Below are positions 22,067 to 34,210 of a DNA stretch of 64,000 nucleotides, piece by piece. Under the pieces are notes generated by a model, which worked only from the letters and a program-made list of their open reading frames with translations, was not told where the DNA came from and searched no databases. Position numbers and translations under genes: made by a program. The stretch spans positions 482,333,392 through 482,397,391 of the forward strand of contig CM042694.1 of the NCBI GenBank assembly GCA_023614405.1, written 5' to 3'. The DNA is from Avena insularis. Its lineage: Eukaryota; Streptophyta; Magnoliopsida; Poales; Poaceae. The number at the start of each line of letters is the position of its first letter. The stretch's first letter is position 1.

Positions 22067-24779
22067 TGCTTGCTGGAGAGGAGGTGACGTTGCGTGTTGA
22101 TGGCGAGCATGATGATGATGACCGATGACACTCTCCCTCGACATTTATCATTTTGTTTATGTTTAGGATGATTATTGTAATCAAGAGATTGTGAACTTCT
22201 TTAGTGTGTCTCACACTTCGTGAGACGGTTATTCATATGAGTTTGTAACAAACAGTTGTTCCACTTTTATGAATGATTTCTATTCATGTTCATATCTTGT
22301 TTGATTATGTGAATTATCCTTGTTGTTTGAAACTAATTGATAATACATGAACATTTGTAAAACATTAAAAATGCCTTGTTTAAAATACCCAACTTAAATG
22401 ATATTTCATTACAGAATGAAAACCATTATTTAAAATTAAAAGTTATGTGATAATATGTGAAAGTCATTTGATTTCTTATCACATATAAATCATGCCTAAG
22501 TTCGGCAAATTAACTTCAACACCGTGTATTACTTGAATACAAAGTGTTTAAAGAATTGTTAAGAGTAATACATATTCGATGTATTGGGTTTTTAACGAAA
22601 ATGGTAATTATCATTATGTGATTGTTTAAATGTGTAAATAAGTTTACCAAAGGAAACATGAATATCAAACTATTTGATTTGATCAAAGTGTTTCATCAAC
22701 AAAGGGTATAAATATAAAAGAGAATCTAATTACTATGATTTGATCAATAGTAATGAAATTCAACTTTATAAATGTGGCATAAAAGAAATTGTGGAATGCA
22801 AAGCATTTTGAAACGTCAAAATGCAAAGCATCACAATATGATATTAGATATCAAAGGGGGTGAATAGGAGGCACCAAATAAATCGTTGTAGTGTAGATGT
22901 AGAGACCATTAGTTATAAATAGTTAGCACTCAATTAGAATGTATTGAACCATTTGAATTCGTGAAAGTTTTGGGGTTATTCGATATAACCAAAACAATAG
23001 CGAATAAGTCCTTGTAGAATATTCACTGGAAACTTTGAATACAAAATCCATGGCTAAACCAAAAGAGAAGCAAAACAAGTATTGCTTGGATTTTGGTGCA
23101 TTTTTTAGAAAGCTCACTTTTAGTGATATTTCTCGATTATGAAGCAAATGGAAATTAGTGTAAAACACGATGAGGATTCATATCACAGCATCAGAGTGTT
23201 GAGAAGCGCAATGGACAACGTTCCTGAACGATTCTCTGCACAGAAGGAAAGTATCGATGATATTGATCATTGTGTTTTCCCCACTAGTGTTTTCACTACA
23301 TGAAGTAGGATTCAAAATGTAATCCATATCTTGTATGGAGACATTTGTGAATCATTTTTCATGATTCTTGGAATATGACATACCTACGAACTACTAAGGA
23401 AATAATGGTAAACTATAATTATGAGAAATCCTAGAAGCAAAATTCACTTGAGATTAGAAAGCAATTCGTTGCTGAATCTCACAAGTAAAAGGGGTTACTT
23501 GAATTTTCCCAAATGACTGCAAAGCCATAGTGGAAAATGGGGTGAATGACAAAAGCACAATTTGTCAAGCTTTGGACAAATTCAAATGAATTTGATTCAA
23601 GTGTGCTGAATGTCTAGAGGATTTAAAACTAGTAACAGTACTAGTATCTCATAGTAAATTTCCAACTTTGATATTTGATCAAAGGATTTTGAAGTTGTTC
23701 AAAATAGTGAGTGGATATGCAATTTGCATAAAATTGAGTGGGAGCTATGAAAGTCTTCCTGAAACAATATGTGATTGACATATTTTAAGTGGGAGCAATA
23801 TAAGTCTCAAATTCAAATATGTAGGAACATATTTTGAGTGGAAGCTTATAGGGGTAATTCTTAAATTGTGTTAAGAATGAAAGTGCAAATACTTATAAAT
23901 AACGATTTATAATATGTAGAAATTGATAATAAGTGTATTATGATATTATATAGTATTCCTTAAGGGATTCTGAAAGGGGTTTCAGAATAGAAGTTAATTA
24001 AGGAACCAGTCCTTAATAATTCGAATTAGGAATAGCATTAAGTTTAACATCAATGGTTGTAAGAAAGAAAAGGATGATCGTCATCCACTATGTTGAGACA
24101 TAGGTTCTATCTTAGTAAACCATGATGATAACTTAACATAATATGTGATCCAATAAGGAACGTTTAAAAGTGATTAAGTTTGAATCATGGAACGTTGAGC
24201 TAAGTTTGTCCGCAGTATCTAGTAGAGAATTGTGGATATATTTTCCAAATCCATAAAAGGATGACATATCTTAAAACATAAGGGGTTATGTTATAAGGGA
24301 ATATGTTGGAAACTCCCGTAATACCGATTAAAGTCAAGTAGGAAGCGAGGTGAACAAAACGTCGAAAGTTGCACAGAGTGCACTGGTGTTTCAATGAATA
24401 CATTTATAATAATAGATAATGGTACCATCTAAAGTGTTGTATAATGTTATGGTAGGGCTAGTTCGTTTTTAACGTAGAATGATGTGTCCCAGGGCATAGT
24501 GCCCATGAGAAAGCCCTCGAGGTTGATCTAACGTCACTTTAGGCTCTTGGAATCAGGCCTCGTTCTGCTGCCATAACAACGATGCATACACACAGATGCT
24601 ATCATGTGATGATAAAGTATTAATGTCAATCAAGGTGACATTAGTAAGTTGCAAAGGATTTGGGACTGTAAAGTACATACCCAAGACTCAACCTCTTCCA
24701 TGAGCAAGCATGTTCAGGGTACCGGATATATGGTGCAAATGATTGAGAACAAATGCAGCTAGTGTATTTGTACTCTAGC
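22067..24779 (+). other. J noncoding region in place of pol
   Basis: About 2.7 kb, AT-rich, with no ORF above background and no protease, integrase or reverse transcriptase motif in any frame I could read. Scattered gtgggagc strings (23740-23840) recall the 3' end of Copia pol, so part may be an extremely decayed pol. Confidence 0.6.
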
Positions 24780-24792
24780 GCAAGTGGGAGAC
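24780..24792 (+). promoter_or_regulatory. J polypurine tract
   Basis: gcaagtgggagac directly precedes the 3' LTR TGTTGG, the usual Copia PPT. Confidence 0.88.
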
Positions 24793-26531
24793 TGTTGGAA
24801 ATATGCCCTAGAGTCAAATAGTAGTAAGGACTATTATCATATTTCATATAGTTTATGATTAAGTTTTATATCATGCTATAACTTTATTGAGTGGAAACAA
24901 CAATACACGTGTGATATACAAACAACCAGGGGTTCCCAGTGAAACTCTAGTCACTGGTTCATTGGCCAACAGATGATCATGTTTCCTGATAATGTGGCAT
25001 TTATGTTAGTTGGAAATGGAGTCAACTCATTCAGAGAATGAGATGATGAAAAAAAAACCAACCTAAACATTGTGACCCGATCATGTCACGAAGTTCAAGT
25101 TACGATGATTAGAAATGGATCCTCGTAGACTATTCCTTAGACCGTGAGGCTATATCAATCACTGTCTCCTGAGAGTGCTTAGATAGGATCAAACACCATC
25201 TGGTAATATGGTGGTTATAAAGGTGTGTTCAGGTATTCGGAGGAAACCGTAGAGGCAACATATGTCAAGAGCGGGATTTGTCTGTCCATGTGACGGGAAG
25301 ATACTCAAGGGCCCACTCGGAGAAGTTATATCCAATAGTTGCGTAGCGTGTTATTTGATCACGGGGATATCACTTGTCGGAACGAGCCAAGTAGCGTTGT
25401 TCGGTAATGAGATTGAACACGACATGGTGATGTCATTGATCAGATCTCGGGCAATGCAAGTATCGAGTGACAAAGGGAATAAGACATGACTGTCCCGGTT
25501 CAAACGACGAAAGATCTTCGCGGAACGCACAGGGGTCACATGGCCATCTAGGTCCCTCTGTTGATCATTGGTGCGCGAGTGTCCCAACCATGTCTGGAGT
25601 GTTTCTGAACCATGGGGTATCACGCTTAAGGGTTTGATGATGCTTAGAGAGTGTTTATAGGATCGGTGGAATCACCGAAGAATAGTAGAGAGAAAACTGG
25701 AAGGGTTTCGGTAAGTCCGGAGGATGTCCGGAGTGGAGGTGGAAGGTGTTCCATGGCCACGGAGATTGAATAATATGTGAATGAATGTTAAATGTTGATT
25801 TAATGGTCAAAGGCTTAATGGGCCAATTTCCGGAGGGAGGGGGCCCATTAGGGGAAAGGAGAGAGGGAGAAGGGGCAAAGGGGAGGCCGGCTGGGCCTAG
25901 CCCCCCCGCGTGGGGCCCACTAGGGTGGTCGGCGGCCACCCCTCCCCCCTCCTCTCCTTTTGTCCCACCCCGGGACTTTGAGGGAGGTAGTACCTCCCCT
26001 ACCCCTATATATAGTGGGGGTATTTGGCCAAATAAAATACAACAATAATCAATAAAGGTCTTCTCACTTTTGGGAGGACCTCTAATTGATATTTTCTCTC
26101 TCCCCCTCTCTCTCAGGTGACCGTGGTCCCAAGTCTGGACTGCGTGAACGAGAGACATCTTCACCGCGGAGCACTATCGCGCTACGGGATTCGGATCCGG
26201 GAGCTCTACTTCCGCAACTGCTGCTGGGTCAGGGAAGCGGGAGTCATTGTTAGGCACCGGACGTGTGTAACTCCCCGCGAGGTGTCGCACTTGAGGCACT
26301 CAAGTCGTTGGAGCCAAGGAGCGCAAGGACTTCATCATGACCTTGAGGTCGGCTTCGGCTCGTCTACATCAACCACGCTCTCCTGAGCGTTGACAATGCT
26401 TTTCGGTCTTCAAGGGTAAGTTTGCGAAAAGCCCCTCCTATTACTGTATTACTAATAGATAGGTCCTGGCAGCTTTAGGGGTTCAGGGGCGTAGAGTAAA
26501 ATTTATTGTTTTCATACGCGGAACCCCAACA
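24793..26531 (+). repeat. J 3' LTR
   Basis: 1,739 bp, TGTTGGAAATATG to ACCCCAACA, uninterrupted. It shows the intact target site (gtgaggctatat, about 25145-25156) into which E inserted in the other LTR. TATA ctatatatag lies at about 26005-26014, after a GC-rich block (25885-25945). Confidence 0.94.
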
Positions 26532-26536
26532 GAACA

Positions 26537-27378
26537 CACTTAGCAACATCTTTATATGTTTCATGATACTTATTCCACTTCTTTTTAGGAACTTCAATGT
26601 AGGAAGAAAAAGCCTTAAAATAAGTTGCAATAGCTTGAGAGTCTAAACCATAAGCATTTTTAATATTTTGAAAGTCATCAGTTCCCATAAAAGATTCAAT
26701 GCATTCATAATCATAATTTATACCTGATTTTCTTCCTTTGTGATTCTCCCATGCTTCAGCATTGTCTTTAATACGGTTCAGAAGATCCCATTTAGCTTCT
26801 TCTTCCATGCGAGTGAATCATCCAGCACAAGAGGCATCCAATAAATCCTTATCATGAAGAGAAAGCCTTGCATAAAAGTTATTGATAATAATATTGTTGG
26901 GGAGCTCATGAATGGGACATTTGAGCATTAGTAACTTCAATCTCCCCCTAGCTTGAGTTGTACTCTCTCCATCAAGAGGCCAAAAGTTGTATATTTGATT
27001 CTGATCTTTATGAATCTCACTAGGAGGATAAAACTTTGAATAAAAGAGAGGTACTATTTCCTCCCATTCAAGAGCTTGACCATTCTTCAGCAGCTTATAC
27101 CATTCTTCAGCTCTTCCTTTCAGTGATAATGAGAATAACTTCTTCTTAACTTGATCTGTAGTAATACTTGCACACTTGAACAACCCGCATAATTCGTGTA
27201 TAAAGAGCAAATGATCACCGGGATGGACAGTTCCATCTCCAACATAATAGTTATCCATAACACGATCAATAATTCTTGTAGGTATTTTAAAAGTATCATT
27301 CTTAGTAGGTGGTGGTTCATCTACTACCTTAGCAGTGGTAGTATCATTACGAAATAAGAAACTCAGCGAATTATTCAT
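26537..27378 (-). pseudogene. A1 ORF1 (gag-like), N-terminal part
   Basis: It starts at 27378 (MNNSLSFLF; an upstream in-frame Met at 27393 is less likely because the A2 copies begin at the equivalent of 27378). Gag core: DHLLFIHELCGLFKCA, KKKLFSLSLKGRAEEWYKLL, FYSKFYPPSEIHKDQNQIYN, LLMLKCPIHELPNN, DLLDASCAG, matching Athila-type retrotransposon gag. A nonsense codon (TGA) lies at about 26816-26818; the frame resumes at MEEEAKWDLL and is cut at 26537 by J. The rest is at 8209-8718. It would form the particle shell. Confidence 0.85.
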
Positions 27379-27462
27379 ATTGAAATAAAGCAACTAACAG
27401 AAGTAAACAATACTCATAGTAGAAGTTTCCTTTACCAGTTCCACTCTCCAATAGCGCTTCAC

Positions 27463-27480
27463 TCCCCGGCAACGGCGCCA
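27463..27480 (-). promoter_or_regulatory. A1 primer binding site (tRNA-Asp)
   Basis: The minus strand reads TGGCGCCGTTGCCGGGGA, a perfect match to the tRNA-Asp 3' end, 11 bp inside the LTR. Confidence 0.92.
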
Positions 27481-27491
27481 GAAAATAGTCT

Positions 27492-28693
27492 TGATGACCC
27501 ACAAGTATAGGGGGTGTATCACAGTATTTTCGATAAGTAAGAGTGTCGAACCCAACGAGGAGCAGAAGGTGCTGGCGAGTGGCTAGGAGTAGGAATTATT
27601 TGTAAATACTTAGCAAACAGATTTTTAGGGGTTTTTGATAATGCTGGTAAATAAAGTATGAGTAAATAAAAGACAATAAGAATAAATGCAGCAAGTGGCC
27701 CAATCCTTTCTTTAGCAAAGGACAAGCCGGTTGTATTACTTAAGATGACCAAACGTTCTCGAGGACACATGGGAATATTGTCAAGTGCTTTCGCTTCATA
27801 TAGTTGATTAATCTTCTTTAGTTTGCTAAGTGTTGTGTGGGTGAACCTGTGCTAATGTACCGACCTTCCTAGGACTAATACATACTTGTGATTATACCCC
27901 TTGCAAGCATCCGCAAGTATAAGAAGGTAATTAAGGTAGAAACCTAAGCATAGCTTTAAACTCTAAGACCCTGACGTCCCTTGTGCAATGGTTTCCTAAC
28001 GGGAGTTCAGGTTTCTATCACTCCGACAATCCCTAAGATTAGTAGCCAAATACACAATGCATTCCCCTAAGCCCATATAGGTGAAGTGTCATGTAGTCGA
28101 CGTTCACATGACACCACTAGAAGAAGTACACCACAACTTAAATATCAAACAAGTGAATCTTTCTCAACACAATTCCACTACTGACAACATGACTTCTCCC
28201 ATGTCCTCAAGAACAAAACAAACTATTCACAAGACATCATATGGATCATCATAAGAGATGAAAAGTAGAAATCTGAACATAAATGATAATTCAATGGTTC
28301 ACTCAATTGCATCAACTACAAGGAGTAATCAACACTGGGAGATTTTCCCTAAGAACTATGCAAGATTCAACCCAATTGTTACAGCGGTATGAGGTGGTGA
28401 TGATGGTGCTGGTGGAGATGATGGTGGTGATGATGATGATGATGATCCCGACGAACTCCAGCTTGATGGTGGTGTTGATGGCGATGATCTCCCCTCTCCA
28501 GGAAGGAATTCCCCTGGCAGAATTCTATCTGCCAGAGATATCTTTCTCTCTCGGTGTTTTCTGCCCCGCAAAGGCGACGGAATCTTTCTGTGGTCGCTCT
28601 CCGAGTCTTAGGGTTTCGGGAGGATAATATACACCAAAGGGGACAGGCTGGAGTGGACCAGGGCGGCCACACCACCTAGTGGCGCAGCCTGGG
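27492..28693 (-). repeat. A1 5' LTR, U5-side part (split by S1)
   Basis: It matches 1374-2590 of the A1 3' LTR, then switches within a gtggcc microhomology (28694-28699) into sequence of a B-family LTR. The missing remainder of this LTR is found at 38100-38379. Confidence 0.9.
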
Positions 28694-28966
28694 GTGGCCC
28701 CCCTTTGGCTGCCCTCCGGACTCCGTGTTGCTTCGGGTAAAATATTGACTTTGGCTTTTGTTCTGTCCAATTCCGAGAATATTTCTTTACTAGCTTTTTT
28801 GAAACCAAAAACAGCAGAAAACAGGCAACTGGCACTATGGCATTTTGTCAATAGGTTAGTTCCAGAAAATATATAAAAATACCTCAAAGTGTGGACAAAA
28901 CATAAGAAAGTTGATATAAAACAAGCATGGAGAATCAAAAATTATAGATACGTTTACGACGTATCA

Positions 28967-29989
28967 TCTAGCTTGATTCATCTTCTGCTTGTAGAATCTT
29001 GAAGGGTTCCTATAACTTCAAAAGAAAGGATAGGACCCGAGTCTCAAAGCGAGTCGGACCTATGAGTACATTATTTAAGTTTCCAACTTGAAATTAAAAC
29101 TTAAGCCGGAACTTGGTCTCTGACGTAACCTGACATCAGTCAAGTTCAAGTCATGTCACCACCAGACATTCCTGACAACACGACCGTTGGTGGTTCCGCC
29201 TTGTGCGAAATCGAGGCATCATTTTAATGCATGCACGGAGATCGAGGCGGTGTAATCCTCGCGAGGAGGTTACCCATCTCCTTCCACGACGCATGGTACG
29301 ATTACTGTTTATCTTTGCACGAATCTTAGCGCAGGTGAGGGATATAAGGGGTCAAGATCTCTTCCTTCTTCCTTACCAGCACCAGTGCCTCCTCCTTCCC
29401 CTCGATGCTTCCTGCGGAAAAGCTCCCATGTCTCCCCCAAAGCTCACAGCGCCGCCCATCCTAGGTCACCACCGCTGGCAGAATGACTGAGGCTTCATCC
29501 TCCGGCATGTCGGCGATAGCGGTGATGGCCTCCGCTGCAACGGAGAGGCAGACCTTCCGCGGGATTTGGATCCCTTGCACCCTCGATGATGCCATGCTCC
29601 ATGTCGTCGAGAATGAAGGCCTGCTCCGCACCGGCTACTGGTGGAGCGGCTTTGGACAAACCATCCCCACCCCCAACACCGACGAGCGAGTGCACTTCGG
29701 CACCACCTCGACAGAGGTTTGAGTTTTCCTCCCTCTGACTTCTTCTCTGAGGTTATAGATCACTATGGAGTACAACTCCAGAATCTCCCCCAAACTCACT
29801 TTTAGAAATGAGTGCAAATGCATCTTTGTGTGAGGGGTATCTCGGCATTTGTCCGATTCTTCTTCTTTTTGGTACTATTTCCATACTCGGAGAAATTCCA
29901 TCACTGCCGGTGTTCCTTATATCATCAGGACTCTTAGCTTTTCTGTTAGGAGAGAACGAGTCTATCCTAGGATTAAGGCTAACGAGTCT
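28967..29989 (+). other. H (Tat-like Gypsy) interior, copy in S1
   Basis: Corresponds to 50188-51212. The first ~500 bp are noncoding; the rest is the Transposase_28-like antisense ORF listed next. It is a passenger of the S1 duplication. Confidence 0.75.
29483..29989 (+). pseudogene. Transposase_28-like (PF04195-type) ORF of Tat element, S1 copy
   Basis: It begins MTEASSSGMSAIAVMASAATER at 29483 and continues with DDAMLHVVENEGLLR and PTPNTDERVHFG before a frameshift near 29700. In another frame it resumes with PNSLLEMSANASLCEGYLG. The pattern of pPnSlL...SLCEGYLG is that of the putative gypsy-type transposon domain of plants. It lies antisense to H, consistent with the extra antisense ORF known from Tat-lineage elements. 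It is cut off at about 29990 by LTR fragment C. Confidence 0.7.
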
Positions 29990-30208
29990 ATCTCCTCTTC
30001 GGTGGCGGCGGCGGTGCGGAACTTTTCGTGGAATTCTGATCCTCCCCTTAGAGTTTTCGTCTCGGGGGGTTTATATAGGCAAAGAGGAAAGCTCGGTGGC
30101 CGCCCGAGGGGCCCACACCAGGGCCTGGCACGCCCAGGCGGGCATGCCACCCTATGGTGTGCCTGCCTCATGGCTCTCCTCCGTCTCTGCTTTGGACTTC
30201 TATGTCGC
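29990..30208 (-). repeat. C LTR fragment (S1 copy)
   Basis: B-like LTR sequence starting tctcctcttcggtggcggcg, truncated at its left end. On the minus strand it includes TATA-like cctatataaacc near 30067-30078. In S2 the same LTR continues on the far side of A2. Confidence 0.75.
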
Positions 30209-31720
30209 GTGATGACCCACAAGTATAGGGGGTGTATCACAGTATTTTTGATAAGTAAGAGTGTCGAACCCAACGAGGAGCAGAAGGTGATGGCTAGTGG
30301 TATGGATCAGGAATTCTCTGCAAATACTTAGCAAACGGATTTTTAGGGGTTTTTGATAAAGCAAGCAAACAAAGTACGAGTAAATAAAAGACAGTAGGTA
30401 TAAATGCAGCAAGTGGCCCAATCTTTTATGCAGCAAAGGACAAGCCGGTTGTATTACTTAAGATGACCAAACGTTCTCGAGGACACATGGGAAGACTTTC
30501 AAGTGCTTTCGCTTCATATAGTTGATTAATCTTCTTTAGCTTGCTAAGTGTTGTGTGGGTGAACCTGTGCTAATGTACCGCCCCATCCAAGACTAATACA
30601 TACTTGTGATTATACCCCTTGCAAACATCCGTAAGTACAAGAAAGTAATTAAGGTAGAAACCTAACCACAACTTTAAACTCTAAGACCCTTACGCCCCTT
30701 GTGCAATGGTTTCCTAACAGGGGTTCAGGTTTACATCACTCGCAACCCCTACGATTAGTAGCCAAATACACAATGCATTCCCCTAGGCCCATATAGGTGA
30801 AGTGTCATGTAGTCAACATTCACATGAAACCACTAGAAGAAGTACACCACAACTTAAATAACAATCTATTGAATCTTTCTCAACACAACTCCACTACTAA
30901 CAACAAGACTTCTCCCATGTCCTCAAGAACAAAACGAACTACTCACAAGACATCATATGGATCATGATCAGAGATGGAATAATGATGTATAACAATCTGA
31001 ACATAAACAATAATTCAATGGTTCACTCAATAGCATCAACTACAAAGAGTAATCAACACCGGGAAAGTTTCCCCTATGAACTATAGCAAGATTCAACCAA
31101 TTGTTACAGCAATATGGAGATGGTGATGAGGGTGCTGATGATGATGATGGTGGTGATGATGATGATGATCCCGATGAAGTCCAGCTTGATGGTGGTGTTG
31201 ATGGTGACAATATCCCCTCTCCGGGAAGGAATTCCCCCCGCAGAAATCTGTCTACCGGAGAGATCTTTCTCTCTTGGTATTTTCCGCCCCGCAGAGGCGG
31301 CGGAATCTTTCTATGGTCGCTCCACGAGTCTTAGGGTTTCGGGAGGTTGATATACGCCAGAGGGGAGAGGCTGGAGTGGGCCAGGGTGGCCACACCACCT
31401 CTAGGCGCAACCTAGGGCTACCCGCGCCAGGGGGTGGTGTGGCCCCCCTGTGGCCCATCTCCACTCCGTCTTCTGGCATCCTTAGTCTTCTGGAAAAATA
31501 GGATTTTCCGTATATTTTCCCGGATTTTCTGATCTTCGCGAATTTTGCCTCCAAACAGCACCTTTTCCATCAGAATCCTGACTGCAGCGGTCCATGCTCC
31601 AAAAGTCATCAACCATGCAAAAATAGATGAAATAACATAAGTATCACCTCTCAATATGAAATATATCAATGAATAATAGTGAATTAAGACATATAATAGT
31701 GATGCAAAATGGACGTATCA
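30209..31720 (-). repeat. A2 3' LTR (S1 copy)
   Basis: 1,512 bp from TGATGACCCACAAG to GGACGTATCA. Contains a (GAT)n-like repeat at about 31115-31170 and a TATA-like segment near 31345-31356 on the minus strand. Confidence 0.92.
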
Positions 31721-33686
31721 ACTCCCCTCAAGCTTAGACTTCGCTTGTCCCCAAAGCGAAACTGAGCTCAATAAACATGGCCTCGGGTTTATGGAGTGAA
31801 GAGTCGATAAAAGAATATGGACAAGAAGCATCACATTCATCAAATACATAGATCATAATAGAAGACAACTCACTATTATATAACTCAACTTGCAATAAGT
31901 AAAGGAAACACAATAAAGATACATAAAGTGAAACATAATTGGTAATGGCAAACTTAGCTCTTGGTCAAAGAATAGTTGATAATTTGTCAGAGTTCACAAA
32001 TAGCTGGTTTTTCAATGATAGCTTTCAAAGTAGTAACATCAAGATAAGAGCAATGTGCAAAACAAGGAACATAAGAAACATGATTGCATAAATCATCATA
32101 TGCATTAATGAAACACAACAACTCAAGATACTTGCTGAGATAGAAGGGAGTAGGTTTATTGAGTCAACTACAAAGTGAAAGAAAATCCCTTCAAAGAGGG
32201 AAGCAGGGATTGCAAGTCTCATAAAGAGCTCCCAAAAATTATGATACTTACTAGCTTTCAGCTCTCAATGCCCCTATCATAGGCATCTTTAGGTGATTAA
32301 GGTTAAAGTGATCAAAAATGAGGATATGCATTGACAAGTTGTAAGTTGAGAATCTCATGTCCCTTGAATACGAGGTCCGCTCCTCATGCTACTCAAGTTT
32401 AGTCACCGGTAAGTTCTTGTCATCATAAGAATATGTGTATCATAGAGAACCACCAACGGGGTACCCCTTTCCCGATGATACGGAAGAATCCCCATATCAA
32501 AATGACAAAGCAAGCAGACAATAAGTATCTCAGCAATCTTCTTATTTACCATGGGAATATGGTGCTTTTTTCTCTCTTTCCTCTTTTCATAATACCTATT
32601 TTTTTCTTTTCTCTTTTTCTCAATCTCTATCTCTTTTTTTATAAGAAGAATGCTTCATAGATACTTGTTATGGTTACGCTGCAGGTTTCCACCATGTCAG
32701 CATGGATTAGACCAGCGGCCCAGGCGTTTCTCTACCACACATGCATAACTCCATGGACTTACAAGATCCCCTTTCATTTCACACCGACGACATCCATAGA
32801 CAAAAGAACATGATATCAACTAGGTACAAAGTACCAGTGCAATGTTGAAAGTGTTCCCCATGACAGCATGGTTCTGCTAATTCACAACTTACAAAGTGCA
32901 AGCATATACGCAACATAGGTGAGCACAATGGTTCAAGTTTATTAAGTGCAAGAAGGTAAAGTGTGCCATCAAGTTCGTGAGAGCTTTAATCACTAATTTT
33001 CACATAACAAGTTTAATTTGGGAGGTAGATAAAACAAGAATTTACTTGGAATAGCAATAATGCTACTAGGTAGGTATGGTGGACACAAATGGCAAAGGTT
33101 TTGGTTTAAAGGAGGTGGATGCACGAGAAGAATACCCTCTCAGTACAGGTTTTTGGCTAGCAAGGTTGGGTAGCAAGTACAAGAGTTGAGGGAAACAAAC
33201 AAACATACAAGTGATAAAGACAAACATGCAATCTTCCTTGGAAGCACAAAAGATCTTAACTAGAGAATACTAAACTTATGAGCAAATCAAGAAAGGAAGA
33301 CGATGAAATAATTTTTCTTTAGAGTACCTTTATCTTTTCTTTCAACTCTGAGAAATAGTGTTGCTACTGATCAAGCCAGGTTTGCCAAAACCAACTAAAT
33401 TAACTCAATGATCCCAAAGTGATACCAATACTAACAACAAGATCAATCATATAACCACGAATTGAAAACTAATAGAAGCTATTGCAAAAGATTGAATGAT
33501 AGAACTTCTCATTAATATTCCATAACGGCAACTCACACCAAGGGATACATATCTAACGAGAGAGGGGACACTTCCAAAATGCAAACCATACTACATAATA
33601 GCTCCTCCATTCATGATATGACTCTACTAAAAAGGTAAAAAGATAGAAGATAGTGATATGATACCGCGGTGCTCCCCCAAGCTTGG
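31721..33686 (-). other. A2 (S1) PPT, 3' noncoding region and internal PPT
   Basis: PPT at 31721-31737 (ctaagcttgaggggagt on the minus strand, one change from A1). Conserved block at about 32220-33180, with the polypurine run at about 32568-32640. Second PPT copy at 33672-33686 (ccaagcttgggggag), 35 bp after the ORF2 stop. No ORF. Confidence 0.78.
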
Positions 33687-33720
33687 AACAAACCAAGGGG
33701 ATGCCAAACCTGATGACGAA

Positions 33721-33975
33721 TTACTCCTTAGGTGGTGGTGGTAATATTTTCTTTGTTGTCGTGAGGAAATCTTCCAGCATCTTGTGAAGCCTATTATTCT
33801 CCCATTGAAGCATGTCCACCTTCCTCTGCAGGTCTCGATACTTATCGCAGAACTCCTTAGTGACTCGTAGGGCTTCCGCTGATGCAGGGCAAGAGACTAA
33901 AGGTACCAACCCAGGCTTGGGGTCTTGAAGATCCTCCTCCATAGGCTCCTTTCCTTTATCCTTGGCGGACACCAT
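33721..33975 (-). CDS. A2 ORF2, 84 residues, intact in S1 (function unknown)
   Basis: It starts at ATG 33973-33975 (MVSAKDKGKEPMEEDLQDPK) and ends PPPPKE. Residues ~45-70 (YRDLQRKVDMLQWENNRLHK) form a likely coiled coil with spaced Leu. The S2 copy (54936-55188) has a TAG at about 55048 where this copy has CAG. A1 has a longer ORF2 with the same two ends. A TATA-like box about 100 bp upstream suggests separate expression. I recognise no domain; a gag accessory or scaffold role is possible but unproven. Confidence 0.55.
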   Translation of the reverse strand: MVSAKDKGKEPMEEDLQDPKPGLVPLVSCPASAEALRVTKEFCDKYRDLQRKVDMLQWENNRLHKMLEDFLTTTKKILPPPPKE

Positions 33976-34064
33976 TGTGCTTCTAAGCTTTCAAAGAGTA
34001 TGTCCTGGCAGAAACAGATCGAAACAGAAACACGACGAAAACACGATATACAGACTTCGGGGGA

Positions 34065-34210
34065 TCCGGGGGGTTATATATTACGAAGTTTCGTATCAAA
34101 AGGAAGGTACTGGGAGAAAACGAGTCGAAGGCGGAGTCCTGGGTGGACTCACCACCTGGTGGCGCGGCCAGGGGTGGGCACGCGCCATGGGGTGGTGTGG
34201 GCCACCCACT
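34065..34210 (-). promoter_or_regulatory. A2 (S1) internal promoter-like block
   Basis: GC-rich palindromic block at 34141-34205 (ccacctggtggcgcggcc on the plus strand), then taatatataaccc on the minus strand at about 34071-34083, then the ORF2 start at 33975. Confidence 0.5.

Larger units (their letters stand above)
8719..26531 (+). mobile_element. J: complete non-autonomous Copia element (Angela/BARE-like LTR ends)
   Basis: It is flanked by GAACA at 8714-8718 and 26532-26536, a perfect TSD. Both LTRs open with TGTTGGAAATATGCCCTAGA, the start typical of Angela/BARE/WIS elements, and close with accccaaca. It has a PBS for initiator tRNA-Met at 20211-20222 and a PPT at 24780-24792. The interior (4.6 kb) encodes only a damaged gag-like ORF; the pol region is replaced by about 2.7 kb of AT-rich noncoding sequence. 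It landed in ORF1 of A1 and was later hit by E in its 5' LTR. Confidence 0.93.

Noticed and set aside
27463..27480. Possible tRNA-Asp gene fragment
   Set aside because: Only the 18 bases complementary to the tRNA 3' end are present, next to an LTR; this is a primer binding site.
31101..31334. Acidic plus-strand ORFs rich in Asp/Gly (also at 37495, 58737, 2249, 28283)
   Set aside because: They are frames through a GAT/GGT microsatellite inside family A LTRs, antisense to the element, and repeat wherever the LTR does.
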